A stretch of 64,000 nt of DNA, taken from positions 30,500,668-30,564,667 of the forward strand of contig NC_133110.1 of NCBI RefSeq assembly GCF_022965805.1. The letters run 5' to 3'. The DNA comes from Primulina eburnea. Lineage: Eukaryota > Streptophyta > Magnoliopsida > Lamiales > Gesneriaceae. The notes under the pieces were generated by a model. That model saw only the letters and a program-made list of their open reading frames with translations, did no database searches and was not told the origin of the DNA. The number at the start of each line of letters is the position of its first letter. Within the stretch, counting starts at the first letter, position 1. A program made the translations under genes and the position numbers. Below, piece by piece: positions 21,997 through 33,816 of the stretch.

Positions 21997-22242
21997 TGTA
22001 GGTTCTGTAGACTGAGATAGAATAGAATGAGCGGGGTAGATCGAGTCATCTTCCTTGCTTATATCATGCTAGCACATATCATGATTTATTGCTTTCCCTA
22101 TTACATGTTGTTGTGTTATCTGATATGATTACAGCATGTAATTGACTGAATCAGAACTGATTCTGGATCAGAGGTAAATGATCAGAGGAGGGCTGAGACA
22201 GTTGGTATAGATTGGATACTAAACTGTTTGTATAGCAGATTC

Positions 22243-25200
22243 ATGCCTCCTAGAAGAGCAGCCGTGCCCTTACGACCACTAGCACCAGAACAGGGTAGCA
22301 CATCCGGAGATCCGATGGATTTGACTGCGACTCCGATGGAGACTCTATTAAAACGATTCCAGTCCTTTCGACCGCCAACTCTAAAAGGTACAGAAAATGC
22401 AATCGAATGTGAAAGCTGTCTTGAGGATGTCGAGATGTTATTCGAGTCTCTAGAATATAGTGATGAGAAACGAGTGAAACTCATTGGCCATCAACTGCAA
22501 GACGTGGCTAAGTATTGGTGGTTGAATATTAAGAGAGCACTAGAACAGCGTGACACCGAGATTACATGGAAAGTGTTCAAGACAGAGTTTTATCAGCGAT
22601 TCTTTCCTGTATCCTACCGTAAAGATAAAGGCGCTGAGTTTGCAAACCTGAGGCAAGGGCAATTGAACATTGAAGAGTATGTTGCTAAATTTTCTTCTTT
22701 GCTTCGCTTTGCACCACATGTTTCAGGTAATGATGAGGCCGTAGCAGATCAGTTTATAAATGGCCTGAATCAAGATATCTTTACGTTGGTGAATACGGGC
22801 AGACCCAACAACTTCGCGGATGCATTGAATCGTGCCAAAGGAGCTGAAGCAGGGTTGCTGAGACAACAGAGTGTTCCGTATGTTGCCCCGAGTCCAAGAC
22901 CGCCACTACCTCCAGTACAACCTCCTCCTAGATTCGATAGCGGTGGTAGTAGCAGTTGCCGAAAAGATCAATTAAAAGCGAAGGGCAAACAGTTTAAGAG
23001 GGCAGGGAGCAGTTCGTCAAGCTCCAGCGGGTCAAGACAGAGAGGTCCTGGCCAGAGTTTAGAGGTGACGAATGGATATTGCAGTACTTGTGGAGGTAAG
23101 CATGCCACAGAACAGTGTCAGGGTGTAGTGGGCAGATGTAACATATGCAAGCAACCGGGGCATTATGCCAAGGTCTGTCCTCAGAGAAGTGGTGCATCGA
23201 GATTTCAGACAGCAGGGTCGTCTGCCTCAGTGATTCAGCCTGAGAGGCAAGCTCCATCGGTTCATTCCTTTCAACCTACTCCCCCACAGACCCAGCCTCG
23301 AGCTAGAGGTAGACAGACTGTGAGTCAACCTCCCCGACAACAGGCTCAGGTGTTCCCGTTGACTGAGGAGCAAGCACAAGATGCCCCAGATGATGTCATT
23401 GCAGGTAACTGTTTCCTTTGCGGTTGTCCTGCCTATATATTGATAGATACGGGTGCATCGCATACATTCATATCAGAACGATTTGCATTATTTCATTCTT
23501 TGCCTGTTGAGTCATTGTTGGATGTCGTGTCGATTACTTCTCCGTTAGGAAGTGGATTGATATCGGTGACTACGGTTAGACATTGCATCTTACAATTTGA
23601 GGGTCATGATATTGATCTAGATTGTATAGTACTTAGGCTAGCTGATTTTGATTGGATTGTTGGGATTGATATGTTAACAAAGTACAGAGCCACCGTGGAT
23701 TGTTTCCACAAGATTGTCAGATTCAGACCAGAAATGGCAGAAGAGTGGAAATTCTACGGTAAGGGTTCCAGATCTAGAATTCCCTTGATTTCGGCTTTGA
23801 CTATGAATAAGTTGTTGCAGAAAGGAGCAGATGGGTTCCTTGTGTATGCGGTAGATGTACAGAAATCGAGCCCGGCATTGGCAGACTTGCCAATAGTACA
23901 GGAGTTTGCAGATGTGTTTCCAGAGGAGATTCCAGGGTTACCTCAAGTGCGAGAGGTAGATTTCAGCATAGATCTTGTGCCAGGTACTGTTCCTATATCT
24001 CGAGCTCCGTATAGGATGACGCCTGTTGAACTGAAAGAACAGTTGGAAGATCTGCTAGCCAAGGGATATATCAGACCTAGTGTATCTCCTTGGGGCGCTC
24101 CGGTACTTTTTGTGCGAAAGAAAGATGGATCGATGCGGTTGTGTATCGATTACATGCAACTGAATAAGGCCACGATAAAGAATAAATATCCATTGCCTAG
24201 GATCGATGATTTATTTGATCAATTACATGGATCATCTGTTTATTCCAAGATTGATTTGCGATCCGGATATCATCAGCTCAGAGTTCGAGATATAGATATA
24301 CCGAAGACAGCATTTCGAACCAGGTATGGGCATTACGAATTTATTGTCATGCCTTTTGGTTTAACAAATGCTCCGGTGGTATTTATGGGCTTGATGAATC
24401 GAATCTTTCAGAGGTATTTGGATGATTTTGTTATTGTCTTTATCGATGATATTCTGGTGTATTCTAAGAACAGGAATGAGCATGCAGAGCATCTCAGAAT
24501 TGTGTTACAGACACTGAGAAATGAGATATTGTATGCTAAATTGTCAAAGTGTGAATTTTGGTTGAATCGAGTTGTCTTTTTAGGACATATCATATCAGGA
24601 GATGGTATTTCTGTAGATCCAAGTAAAGTGGAAGCGGTGACCAGCTGGCCGAGACCGACTTCTGTACCCGAAATACGCAGTTTCATGGGTCTAGCAGGAT
24701 ACTATAGACGATTCATCCAAGATTTCTTCAGTATTGCAAAGCCAATTACCCAGTTAACACAAAAGAATGCACCATTTGTGTGGTCCGAGGAGTGTGAGTC
24801 TAGTTTTGTGAAATTGAAGAAGAAGCTGACCAGTGCACCTGTCTTGATGATTCCTTCAGGTACTGGTAATTTCGTTGTATATTGTGATACCTCTCACCGA
24901 GGACTAGGATGTGTTCTTATGCAGCGAGGTCATGTGATTGCATATGCCTCAAGACAGTTGAAGACTCACGAGACTCGATACCCCATTCATGATCTTGAAT
25001 TGGCGGCTATCGTATTTGCACTGAAGATCTGGCGTCATTTTCTCTATGGCGAGAAGTTTGAGATTTATTCCGATCACAAGAGCCTGAAGTATCTATTTTC
25101 TCAATCAGAACTGAATATACGACAGCGTAGATGGCTTGATCTACTGAAAGACTTTGATAGCGAGATCAAATATGATCCAGGAAAATCGAATGCGGCAGCT

Positions 25201-25547
25201 GATGCCTTGAGTCGAAAGGTTTGTTCCTTATCCTTATCGACGATAGGTGTTACGAAGTTAGTTGAAAATTGTTGTTTATCTGCATTAGAATTTGATACAG
25301 ATAGTAGGCCACTACGACTTGCTTCCAATCACGTTGAACCTGATTTGATTTGGAGGATTAAAGAAGCACAAAGAACGGATCAGAATGTGCAGAGGTCGAT
25401 TCTGATGGTCAATCAGGGCATTTATCAGAATACCAGGTACGTGATCATGTGCTATATGTGCATAACCGTCTTGTTGTGCCAGAAGTTTCAGATTTTAGAC
25501 ATCAGATTTTATCAGAAGCACACTGTAGTCGGTTTAGCATTCATCAG
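22243..25547 (+). pseudogene. Gypsy C1 Gag-Pol, truncated in integrase
   Basis: The frame starts at ATG 22243 ([19 protein letters not shown]); an upstream in-frame TTG is not a likely start. Domains by approximate residue: Gag 40-200 ([23 protein letters not shown]), two cysteine-rich knuckles around 280-315 ([27 protein letters not shown]), protease near 400 ([12 protein letters not shown]), RT with [20 protein letters not shown] and catalytic FIDDILVYS near 730, and RNase H from about 880 ([32 protein letters not shown]). ADALSRK closes RNase H. A frameshift near 25420 precedes the integrase N-terminus, and at about 25547 the sequence switches to Copia-3 leader, so the last ~20 codons of the open frame are foreign. 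RT also lacks three codons relative to C2 (LKEQLEDL against [11 protein letters not shown]) and has YMQLNK where YRQLNK is expected. Confidence 0.92.
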
Positions 25548-26192
25548 ATCATCCTTCATGCATAATATCACATATCATACACCATCAATTAATTATCACA
25601 ATAATTAATTGATCCAATATTATATATCTTGATCCAATCACTAACCGCCACGATTATAAACTAAATTAACAAAGTATACAAACACCTTTGTATACTTTCC
25701 AATTAATTTATTTATAACCGAATTACTTATAAATCACAATTTACTATAAATAATTAAAGTCCAACTTCAATTATTTATTTTATGAGAAAAATTTGCAACT
25801 TTTGTAATTCTAAACTTAAGGGCCCAAAAACTTATTTTTCACCAAAAACATTTTGGTCCATTTAAAATTCACACATATGTTAGCCATCCAATGGCCCAAA
25901 AACTCAAGGCACATGACACTTTGATATTCCAAAACACTTTTGGAAACCCTAGTCGTCATCGCCGTCCCCGGAGCTCCGTCGCAGGATTCCGGCAACCAAT
26001 TTTTTTTTTATTTTTAAAAATGGGACGTTCGGGCAGCCCCTCGGGCAGCCCGAGCTGCCCGACACGGGCAGCAACATGCTGCCCGAAATTTCCCCACAAA
26101 AGCCTCGGTTTTGGTTGCAAACTTTCATCTCATGCGGTTAGAAATCATTCTCAATATAATATCTTGTATTTGCTACACAAAATCGTAACCAT
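25548..26192 (-). other. Copia-3 leader remnant with GC-rich hairpins
   Basis: Homologous to the PBS-proximal third of the Copia-1 leader, beginning at ATCATCCTTCATGCATAATA. It contains two perfect hairpins: TCGGGCAGC/GCTGCCCGA (26041-26062, 4-base loop) and CGGGCAGCA/TGCTGCCCG (26065-26085, loop ACA). No gene is supported here. Confidence 0.8.
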
Positions 26193-26205
26193 AGCTCGGA
26201 TACCA
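26193..26205 (-). other. Primer-binding site of Copia-3
   Basis: The minus strand reads TGGTATCCGAGCT, identical to the Copia-1 site. Confidence 0.87.
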
Positions 26206-26207
26206 CT

Positions 26208-27139
26208 TGAAAAGGGATCGGTTACGGTGATCGGAAGCGCAACGGAAGTCAAAAAATTTTTTTTTTCATGCTAAAATTTCGGCCACCACATAATTTTTTG
26301 CAACAAATACAATAAAACACAAAAATGACATTCGTAGAGTGTTTTAGAATTTTTACCTATCAACCTCTTAAGTTTGATGATGGCTCCAACTTTGTTGTCA
26401 AACAACAAAGCTCTTCAAGGCAAGATAATTCTACAAGCTCCCTCCTTTGAACACTCCTTGTTCAAAAATCAAGCCCACCACTTGCAAGCTAGAACCCTTC
26501 TTACTTTGCACTAGAAAAATAAGAAGATTTTACAAAGAGAAGTGTGTGTATTCTCCAACAATTGAAGAACACAAAAGGAGAGAAAATGAGAGAATTTTTC
26601 TATCAAAAATTCGGCCAACGTGCAACAATGAGAGAGGGGAGAGTTGCCTTGGTTGTGGGAAAAGTTGTCTTGCATGCCATGCAATATTTTATTCAAACGT
26701 ATTCTACAACCCTTCACCTCCCAAGCATGCAAACCCTAGTGGGCTTGTAACATTTACAAAGGGCCCATGGACTTTTATTTAAATTGTCTCAAACCCATTT
26801 GAGCCCAATTAGACTTTACTTGATTTTACTCAAGCCCACTAGTTAAATAATTATTTCCAATTGGGCTCTAAAATGCCCAATGTTATTTAATTAATCCAAC
26901 ACTTGAATTAATTTAATTATTTGGACTCTACTAGGCCCACTAGTGTTTAATTAATTCAACACTTGAATTAATTTAATTTAGTCCATAATAATGTTTATGA
27001 AAATCACAATTTTCAAATACATTATTCACTTGGCCAAATTTTAATTTAGGAACACTTCCATTAATTAAAATTTATATTTCTCTCATAGAAGCCATAATTC
27101 TATTTTTCTTTACACTTATAAACTCATTTATAAACCGTT
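26208..27139 (-). repeat. 5' LTR of Copia-3, truncated
   Basis: Only about 932 bp of an LTR that should be about 2067 bp remains. It matches 15695-16627 and stops after ATAAACCGTTA. The outer part, including U3 and the outer terminus, is gone. Confidence 0.88.
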
Positions 27140-27160
27140 ACAATAAAAGGCGCATTTAAA
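27140..27160. other. Unassigned 21-bp spacer between Copia-3 and gypsy B
   Basis: The only bases in the window I cannot assign to an element (CAATAAAAGGCGCATTTAAA and the preceding base). It may be filler DNA or a remnant of the original site, with TTAAA as a possible left target duplication of gypsy B. Confidence 0.4.
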
Positions 27161-28387
27161 TGTCACACCCTTACTCTATACTTAGCATAATTACCATAAT
27201 CAAAATAAGGTTTGAATGATATAACTATATTATGAATCCAATCAAACAAGGGGCATCACTTTGACGGTTTGTATAATTTTTGGCATGATGTCCCTATATT
27301 TTGTGTAAGCCAAAAACTCAACTCAAGCAACAACCTCAAGCCTATTCTCATATAAAAACATACTTTGTATCATCATTCATAACATGGAACTTGTTTCAAA
27401 CCCTCATATAAAATTTACTACAATACATATACGGAAGCTATACAATAAGAAGTCCCGGTTCTTATCGAGGTAGGGCACGTCACTAGCATCCATTGGCGAA
27501 CCGGCATCCTAGGCATCTTCACTATCTGATCCTGTAATACATGAGCTACGTGAGTTTATAAAACTCAATAAGTTGGCACTTATACGTATCAATATGCATC
27601 GAAGGAACATACATATCAAGTCGTGATCAATAATGAATCTTAAAAACATGTCATACCGTAGCATATATTCAATGTTCATTTTTGTACTTGAGCCTCATTA
27701 GTTGACCTGTACTACCGTGCTTTCTTTATTATATAGCTACTACTGTGTTGGACGTCAGGGAGCAACCTTTGGCATCGCCACGCCCCATGAACATATATTG
27801 GCCAATAGTTTTGGTGGACTTAAAACCACCCATGATGTCAACAAGCTCTATATCATGTAAATCAATCATTTTCTTTTCATGTTCATGTTCTTGTTATTGT
27901 TCATGACATAGCACCCATCATCAATATTCATGAGTTCCTTACATATTTAATACATAACAATGGAATATGGTGCTATGTTTTCATCAATAAACATACTAAC
28001 AATGTACATATATCAATAGACAATGAGATGCATTTGAAATTCATAATATTACTCGTGCATTACTTCAAGAACATGCCAACTTACAGTCCAAGCTTAAGAA
28101 CACTGGTTTGAGACGGTGTTTCTGCTCCTATGCTGTCAAACATAACAATAATTCAATCACTATATCTATACTAGGTGAAGTTTGCTCCTCTACCTTTATA
28201 ATAATCAAAAGAGATGAAAACTTACACCTTTAGGAAGCTCTTGGGATGAAGAACAAAGTTCTAACTTCAATTCTATGAAAGGAATGAAGAAGGAAGCTTT
28301 TGGGAGGAAGAAATCTTGTTTTGCTTCGTGTTCTTGCTGTGAATGAAGTGGGGGATGGTTGGAATGCTTGGAAAAGTCGATCCTTAT

Positions 28388-28398
28388 CTTTTTATACA
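28388..28398 (-). promoter_or_regulatory. Candidate TATA box of gypsy B (left LTR)
   Basis: The minus strand reads CTGTATAAAAAG, about 10 bp downstream of the last GC-rich decamer. The same arrangement occurs at 35015-35026 in the middle LTR. Confidence 0.55.
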
Positions 28399-28406
28399 GT
28401 AGGCTT

Positions 28407-28582
28407 CGCTAGGGCGGACGTTTTTGACCGCTAGGGCGAGTAAATCTCGGCCCTACAATTTTATTTTCTGTACAGGCTCGCTAGGGCGGACTCTTTTGAC
28501 CGCTAGGGCGAGCAAGTTTCGGCCCTACACATTTTATTTCTGCACAGGCTCGCTAGGGCGGACATTTTTGACCGCTAGGGCG
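28407..28582 (-). promoter_or_regulatory. U3 array of paired CGCTAGGGCG decamers, gypsy B left LTR
   Basis: Decamers begin at 28407, 28429, 28479, 28501, 28551 and 28573: three pairs with exact 22-bp offset, and pair starts 72 bp apart. Each pair encloses TTTTGACC. The decamer differs from that of gypsy A by one base. Confidence 0.72.
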
Positions 28583-29177
28583 AGCCAGTTTCGGCTCTGC
28601 ACACTGATTCATCAGAAATCGCTCCAGAAACGGCTCTTCCCTTCATAATCTGGAAAAGTTGTAAACTACAAAGTTGTAGCCCTATGTCTTGGCTTTAAGC
28701 TCTCCAAATTTCAAGTCATTTGGAGGTCTGAGTAAAAGGTTATGCCCATTCTCCTAACATGTGTCAGTGAAAGAATGACGGTATACACGACACACTTCGG
28801 GGCGCTTTTGGCTTGTCTTCCACAATGATTTGGACAAAACTCAAAACTTGAAAGTTGTAGCATTATATCTTAGGTTTCTAAGGGTTAAGGCCTCACACAA
28901 TTTGGATCAATATTCAAATCATTATGCTAAAACCCGTACGAACTACCATATTTACGTCTCATTTCCCACAACTTCCATTACACTATCATCACCTACACAT
29001 CTTACTCTAATTATTTAGGCATATATTCATTCTCAATATACCATGGACAATATAAAAGTCATGTTCAATCTCAATATTGATACCTCAATCACCACGTGAA
29101 ATCTAACAAGCTAAATAACTACATAATAAACGACATAAACGCATTATTATCATTTGTACGAGTAACCGGGCATTACA

Positions 29178-29190
29178 ATTCTCCCCTCCT
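29178..29190 (-). other. Polypurine tract of gypsy B1
   Basis: The minus strand reads GGAGGGGAGAAT next to the LTR. It is repeated identically at 35800-35811 for B2. Confidence 0.85.
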
Positions 29191-32100
29191 TCAAAGAATT
29201 TCGTCCTCGAAATTTGACGTACCATATAGTTCAGGATATCTCTGTTGAATCTCGTCTTCTCGTTCCCAAGTTGCTTCTTCAATTGCATGATTTCGCCATA
29301 ATAGTTTCACTAAGGGTATTTCCTTGCCTCGTAACACTTTTGATTTCCTGTCGAGGATTTGGACCGGTCGTTCTTCATATGAGAGATTCGATGCAAGCTC
29401 CAATGGTTCGAAATGAAGAACGTGAGAAGGATTGGCCAAATACTTTCGTAACAAGGAAACGTGAAAAACATTATGAACCTTGGATAAGTTCGGTGGTAAA
29501 GCAACTCGGTGGGCCCTGTCTCCTATTCTTTCTAAGATTTCAAATGGACCGATATATCTTGGACTCAATTTTCCTTTCTTACCAAAACGTAAAATGCCCT
29601 TCAATGGTGATATCTTTACAAATACATGGTCACCAATCTGAAATTCCAGTCGACGACGTCGCACATCAGCATAGCTTTTCTGTCGACTTTGGGCAGTGTG
29701 CATTCTTTCTCTAATCTTGGTTACCAATTCAGCTGTCTGTTGTACCAATTCAGGGCCTAACAACTTTCGTTCTCCTATTTCATCCCAATGTATTGGAGAG
29801 CGACATTTTCTACCATATAATGCAGTATATGGTGCCATTCCAATGCTTGACTGATAGCTATTATTATATGTAAACTCAGCCAACGGTAGTTTACTGTCCC
29901 AACTGCCTGGGAAGTCAATAGTACAGGCCCTCAACATATCTTCTAAGATCTGGTTCACTCGTTCTGATTGTCCATCAGTTTGAGGGTGGAATGCTGTGCT
30001 GAATGACAATCGAGTTCCCATAGCATGATGCAAGCTTTTCCAAAATGCTGATGTAAATTTTGGATCTCTATCAGATACAATGGACACTGGGATACCATGA
30101 AGCCTCACTATCTCCTTGATGTATTCTTCAGCATATTGATTCATCGTGTAAGTGGTCTTCACCGGAAGAAAGTGAGCTGATTTTGTAAGTCGATCGACAA
30201 TAACCCATATAGCATTGAATCCTCTTTGTGTTCTTGGCAGACCAAGGATAAAATCCATTGTGATATGTTCCCATTTCCACTCAGGAATGGGTAGCGGTTT
30301 CAGAAGTCCTGCTGGTCTTTGATGTTCAGCCTTGACCTGTTGACAAGTTAGACATTGTGCAACAAATTGAGCAATGTCCTTTTTCATACCTGGCCACCAA
30401 AATAATGGTTTCAAATCCTTGTACATTTTCGTGCCTCCTGGATGGATCGAAAAGGGAGTAGCATGAGCATCAATAAGAATGTCGTTCATGATCGTTCCTT
30501 GTTTTGGTACACACAGTCTCCCTCGATATGTCCATATTCCTTCCCCATCCAATTCAAAGTTCAAATTTCCTTTTTCTTCATCTCGCTGCCTCAATTGTTG
30601 TAATTCATTATCTGTGTTTTGTTCGACCTTAATCCTGTCTGCAAGCGTTGGTCGAACCATAAGAGATGATAGATGAATTGCAGCTCCTTTTGGAATAACA
30701 TCAAGTTTCAAGTTCTGCAAATCCCATAAAATTTGTTCTTGTACTTGCATTGCAGCAACAGAACTGGACTTTCGACTTAACGCATCTGCAACAACATTGG
30801 CTTTTCCTGGTTGATAATTAATAACACAATCGTAATCCTTCACCAATTCCAACCAACGTCGTTGTCTCATATTCAGTTCTTTTTGCGTGAATAAATATTT
30901 CAGACTCTTGTGGTCCGTATATATTTCACACCGTTCGCCATACAGATAATGGCGCCATATTTTCAACGCAAATACCACTGCTGCCAGTTCTAAGTCATGT
31001 GTGGGATAGTTCTTTTCATATTCCTTTAACTGTCTTGAGGCATAAGCAATCACCTTCCCGTGTTGCATCAAGACTGCTCCTAAACCTTGTTTCGAAGCAT
31101 CACTGTACACCACAAAATCTCCTGGTCCTTCTGGTATATCAAGGACTGGTGCTGATGTCAATTTTGCCTTTAACTCTTGGAAACTACGATCACATGCTTC
31201 GTCCCATACAAATTTCACATTCTTTCGGGTTAAAGCAGTCAAAGGCAATGCTATCTTAGAAAATCCCGCTATAAACCGCCGGTAATAACCAGCTAGCCCA
31301 AGGAAACTACGTACCTCGGTAACAGTGGTAGGTCGTAGCCAGTTATTAACAGCTTCAATCTTACTTGGATCCACTGATATGCCTTCTTTTGAGATAATAT
31401 GACCCAAGAATGATACTTGTTCAAGCCAAAATTCACATTTCTTCCATTTGGCATATAAATGTTTATCCTTCAAATTCTGCAAAATTAATTGCAAATGTTC
31501 TCTATGTTCCTCTACAGTTCGTGAGTAGATGAGAATATCATCTATAAACACAATCACGAACCTGTCTAGGAATGGCTTAAAAATTCTATTCATTAAATCC
31601 ATGAAAGCAGCTGGTGCATTCGTTAGTCCAAATGGCATTACAAGAAATTCATAATGCCCGTACCTGGTTCGGAAGGCAGTCTTAGAAATATCATCTGACT
31701 TCACTTTTAATTGATGATAGCCTGATCGTAAATCAATCTTCGAAAAGATAGCAGCTCCTTGTAGTTGATCAAAAAAATCATCAATTCTAGGGAGTGGATA
31801 CTTATTTTTGATTGTCACTTTGTTCAACTCCCGATAATCAATGCATAGACGAAGGGTACCGTCTTTCTTCTTCACAAACAAAAAAGGTGCACCCCACGGT
31901 GAAAAGCTCGGTCTAATAAACCCTTTATCAAGAAACTCCTGTAACTTTTCTTTCAGTTCTTTCATTTCTGTAGGAGCTAATCGATAAGGAGCTTTTGAGA
32001 TCGGATGAGTTCCTGCCACAACATCAATTACAAATTCGATCTCTCTATCTGGGGGTAAGCCTGTTACATCATCAGGAAATACCTCTGGAAACTCACAAAC

Positions 32101-33663
32101 AACATCTGTATCTTCTAGTTCATGAACTGGTGGATCAATAACTAACACAGATGCTAAATATCCTTGACACCCCTTCTGTAGTAATTTACTAGCCTTCATA
32201 CAAGAGATTATCCGCAGTGGTAAGGGTATACCTGCACTTGCTATTGTGAATGGTTCAGCTCCTATAGGCGCAAACTTGATCATCTTTATGCCACAATCAA
32301 TAGTAACTCTGTACTTCGAGAGCCAATCCATTCCCAATATCACATCAAAATCAGTCATTCTTAAAACTATCAAGTCAGCATACAGTTGATGGCCTTGGAC
32401 ATATATTGGACACCCTCGCACAATCTGATCTGTCTGTAATTCTTGCCCGGAAGGTAAGGCTATGGCGAGTTGTGTCTCTGTTGTACTTGCTGTAATGCCC
32501 AGTCTCCTTACAAACGATTCCGAAATAAAAGAATGCGTGGCTCATGAATCTAGTAAAACAATAGCAGTAATACCAGAAATCAAGAACATACCAGTGATCA
32601 TCGACGTATCCGCATCCACTTCTTCTTTAGTCATAGAGAAAAGGCGTCCCTGTACTTTCTCAGAACTTCCTGGACAATTATTGGCGAGATGCCCTGGCTT
32701 TTTGCAACGATAACAGATATTAGAACCTTGCATACATTCCCCGCCATGGAGTTTTCCACATTTAGGACAAGGTGGTCTGTCCTGTTCTTTACGTGGAGGG
32801 GGACCCTTACCACGGGATTCTTCGGGTTTGGTACCTTTACTATCGGTCTTCTTGCCTTGTCCTGTTGCTTGGCTCCTTTGGAAGTATTGCTGCCTTCGTT
32901 GTTGCCTGTCTATGTCAATGTCATGTTCATCCTGCTCCGCCATAAGTGCTCTTTCAACTATCTCTCCATACGTAGCAACTTTGGACATTCGTACATCTCT
33001 TTTAATTTCAGAGCGAAGTCCCCGCATGAAGTGTTCGCCCTTACTTGTATCATCTCGTGCAATATATGGTATGTATTGGACTCCAGCTTCGAATTTTTGT
33101 ATGTATTCAGTCATTGACATGGTTCCTTGCTTCAGGTTAAGGAAGTCGCTGGCTTTCTTAGCTCGTACGTCTTTACTGAAATATTTGTTGTAAAACACAG
33201 TTTTAAAAGTTCCCCATGTCAATGGTTCAACCGGTAATGCAACTCTTGCACTCTCCCACCATATTCTTGCATGTTTTGTTAAGAGAAAGATGGCACAAGT
33301 CACTTGGTCCGCATCATCCATATGAAGGTAGGAAAAGATGGACTCCAATGACTTAATCCACTCTTCTGCTACTGCTGGATCGGTGCTTCCCATGAATTCC
33401 GGAGGATTCAATCGTCGAAACCGATCATATACGTCTGTCTGAACAGGCACATGTCTGTGTACTATGGCTTGAGCTTGTGCTTGTTCATGAGTAGTCCGTT
33501 GCATCTCCAGTAGCTGCTGGATTTGTTCACCATGGACTTTTGCTTGTTGTTGGAGTAATTGAGCGAAGTCATCTACAGGTCGTGGCGCACTACCTTCACC
33601 TTCGACTGCTGGGGCCTTGCCCTTAGATGACTCTCCTTCCTGTACTTTACGTTTCGGTGGCAT
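29191..33663 (-). pseudogene. Gypsy B1 Gag-Pol, one stop codon at the protease active site
   Basis: One minus-strand frame of about 1490 codons runs from ATG 33663 (MPPKRKVQEGESSKGK). Approximate residues: Gag 70-240, knuckles at about 300-330 (CPKCGKLHGGEC, CYRCKKPGHLANNC), protease at 370, RT with [19 protein letters not shown] and FIDDILIYS near 706, RNase H near 850 ([15 protein letters not shown]), integrase zinc finger around 1075-1110, catalytic core from about 1135 ([27 protein letters not shown]), and a C-terminal chromodomain-like fold ([17 protein letters not shown], about 1450-1485). The only break is TGA at 32542-32544, replacing the glycine of the LDSG protease active site (GGA to TGA by inference). 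The element is otherwise full length for a Tekay/Del chromovirus. Confidence 0.93.
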
Positions 33664-33798
33664 CGTTGCTTATCTTAACCTACATGTAGGTCACGTAGAA
33701 ACACATAACTTAGCATAAACTATGGGATACAAAGATACTTACTTGCCGAGTTCTCCATGTGGATGAAGTGCAGTGTCTTCCCTGTCAAAGAACCGTGG
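33664..33798 (-). other. Gypsy B1 leader
   Basis: A short untranslated stretch between the PBS and the gag ATG. Nothing else is visible. Confidence 0.6.
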
Positions 33799-33810
33799 GC
33801 TCTGATATCA
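33799..33810 (-). other. Primer-binding site of gypsy B1, one mismatch
   Basis: The minus strand reads TGATATCAGAGC; the usual PBS is TGGTATCAGAGC. The single G-to-A change is a likely later mutation. Confidence 0.85.
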
Positions 33811-33816
33811 TTAAAA

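Larger units (their letters stand above)
20234..25547 (+). mobile_element. Gypsy C1: Tekay/Del-like element, 3' half lost
   Basis: This plus-strand Ty3/gypsy element has a full 5' LTR (20234-21982), PBS (21985-21996), a short leader, and gag-pol through RNase H into the start of the integrase region. It stops abruptly at about 25547, where Copia-3 leader sequence begins. The rest of integrase and the 3' LTR are absent. The left end TGTAAGGC follows TCCAA inside Copia-3 pol. Since the Copia-3 sequence on the two sides is not contiguous (gag is missing), a later deletion rather than simple insertion made the right border. The clade assignment rests on the gag-pol motifs and is moderately secure. 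Confidence 0.9.
15695..27139 (-). mobile_element. Copia-3: decayed, truncated copia element containing gypsy C1
   Basis: This is an older relative of Copia-1 and Copia-2 on the minus strand. Visible parts are the 3' LTR (15695-17761), pol remnants (17762-20233), leader (25548-26192), PBS (26193-26205) and the PBS-side 932 bp of the 5' LTR (26208-27139). Gypsy C1 lies between pol and leader, and the gag region is missing. The two LTRs differ by several percent over their shared part. The right LTR breaks off after ATAAACCGTTA, so no target duplication can be scored. Confidence 0.88.
27161..29177 (-). repeat. 3' LTR of gypsy B1
   Basis: It is 2017 bp, TGTCACACCC...GGGCATTACA in plus view. It contains the B U3 array (28407-28582) and the TATA candidate (28388-28398). 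The partner is 33817-35799, which lacks a few short segments such as about 24 bp near 34252. Confidence 0.9.

Noticed and set aside
22182..22484. Host gene or captured gene fragments within the elements
   Set aside because: Every sizeable frame I checked matches Gag, protease, RT, RNase H, integrase or their leaders; I found no intron-containing or host-like coding segment.
25548..25608. C-terminal ~20 codons of the long C1 open frame
   Set aside because: These are Copia-3 leader bases read by accident after the deletion junction.
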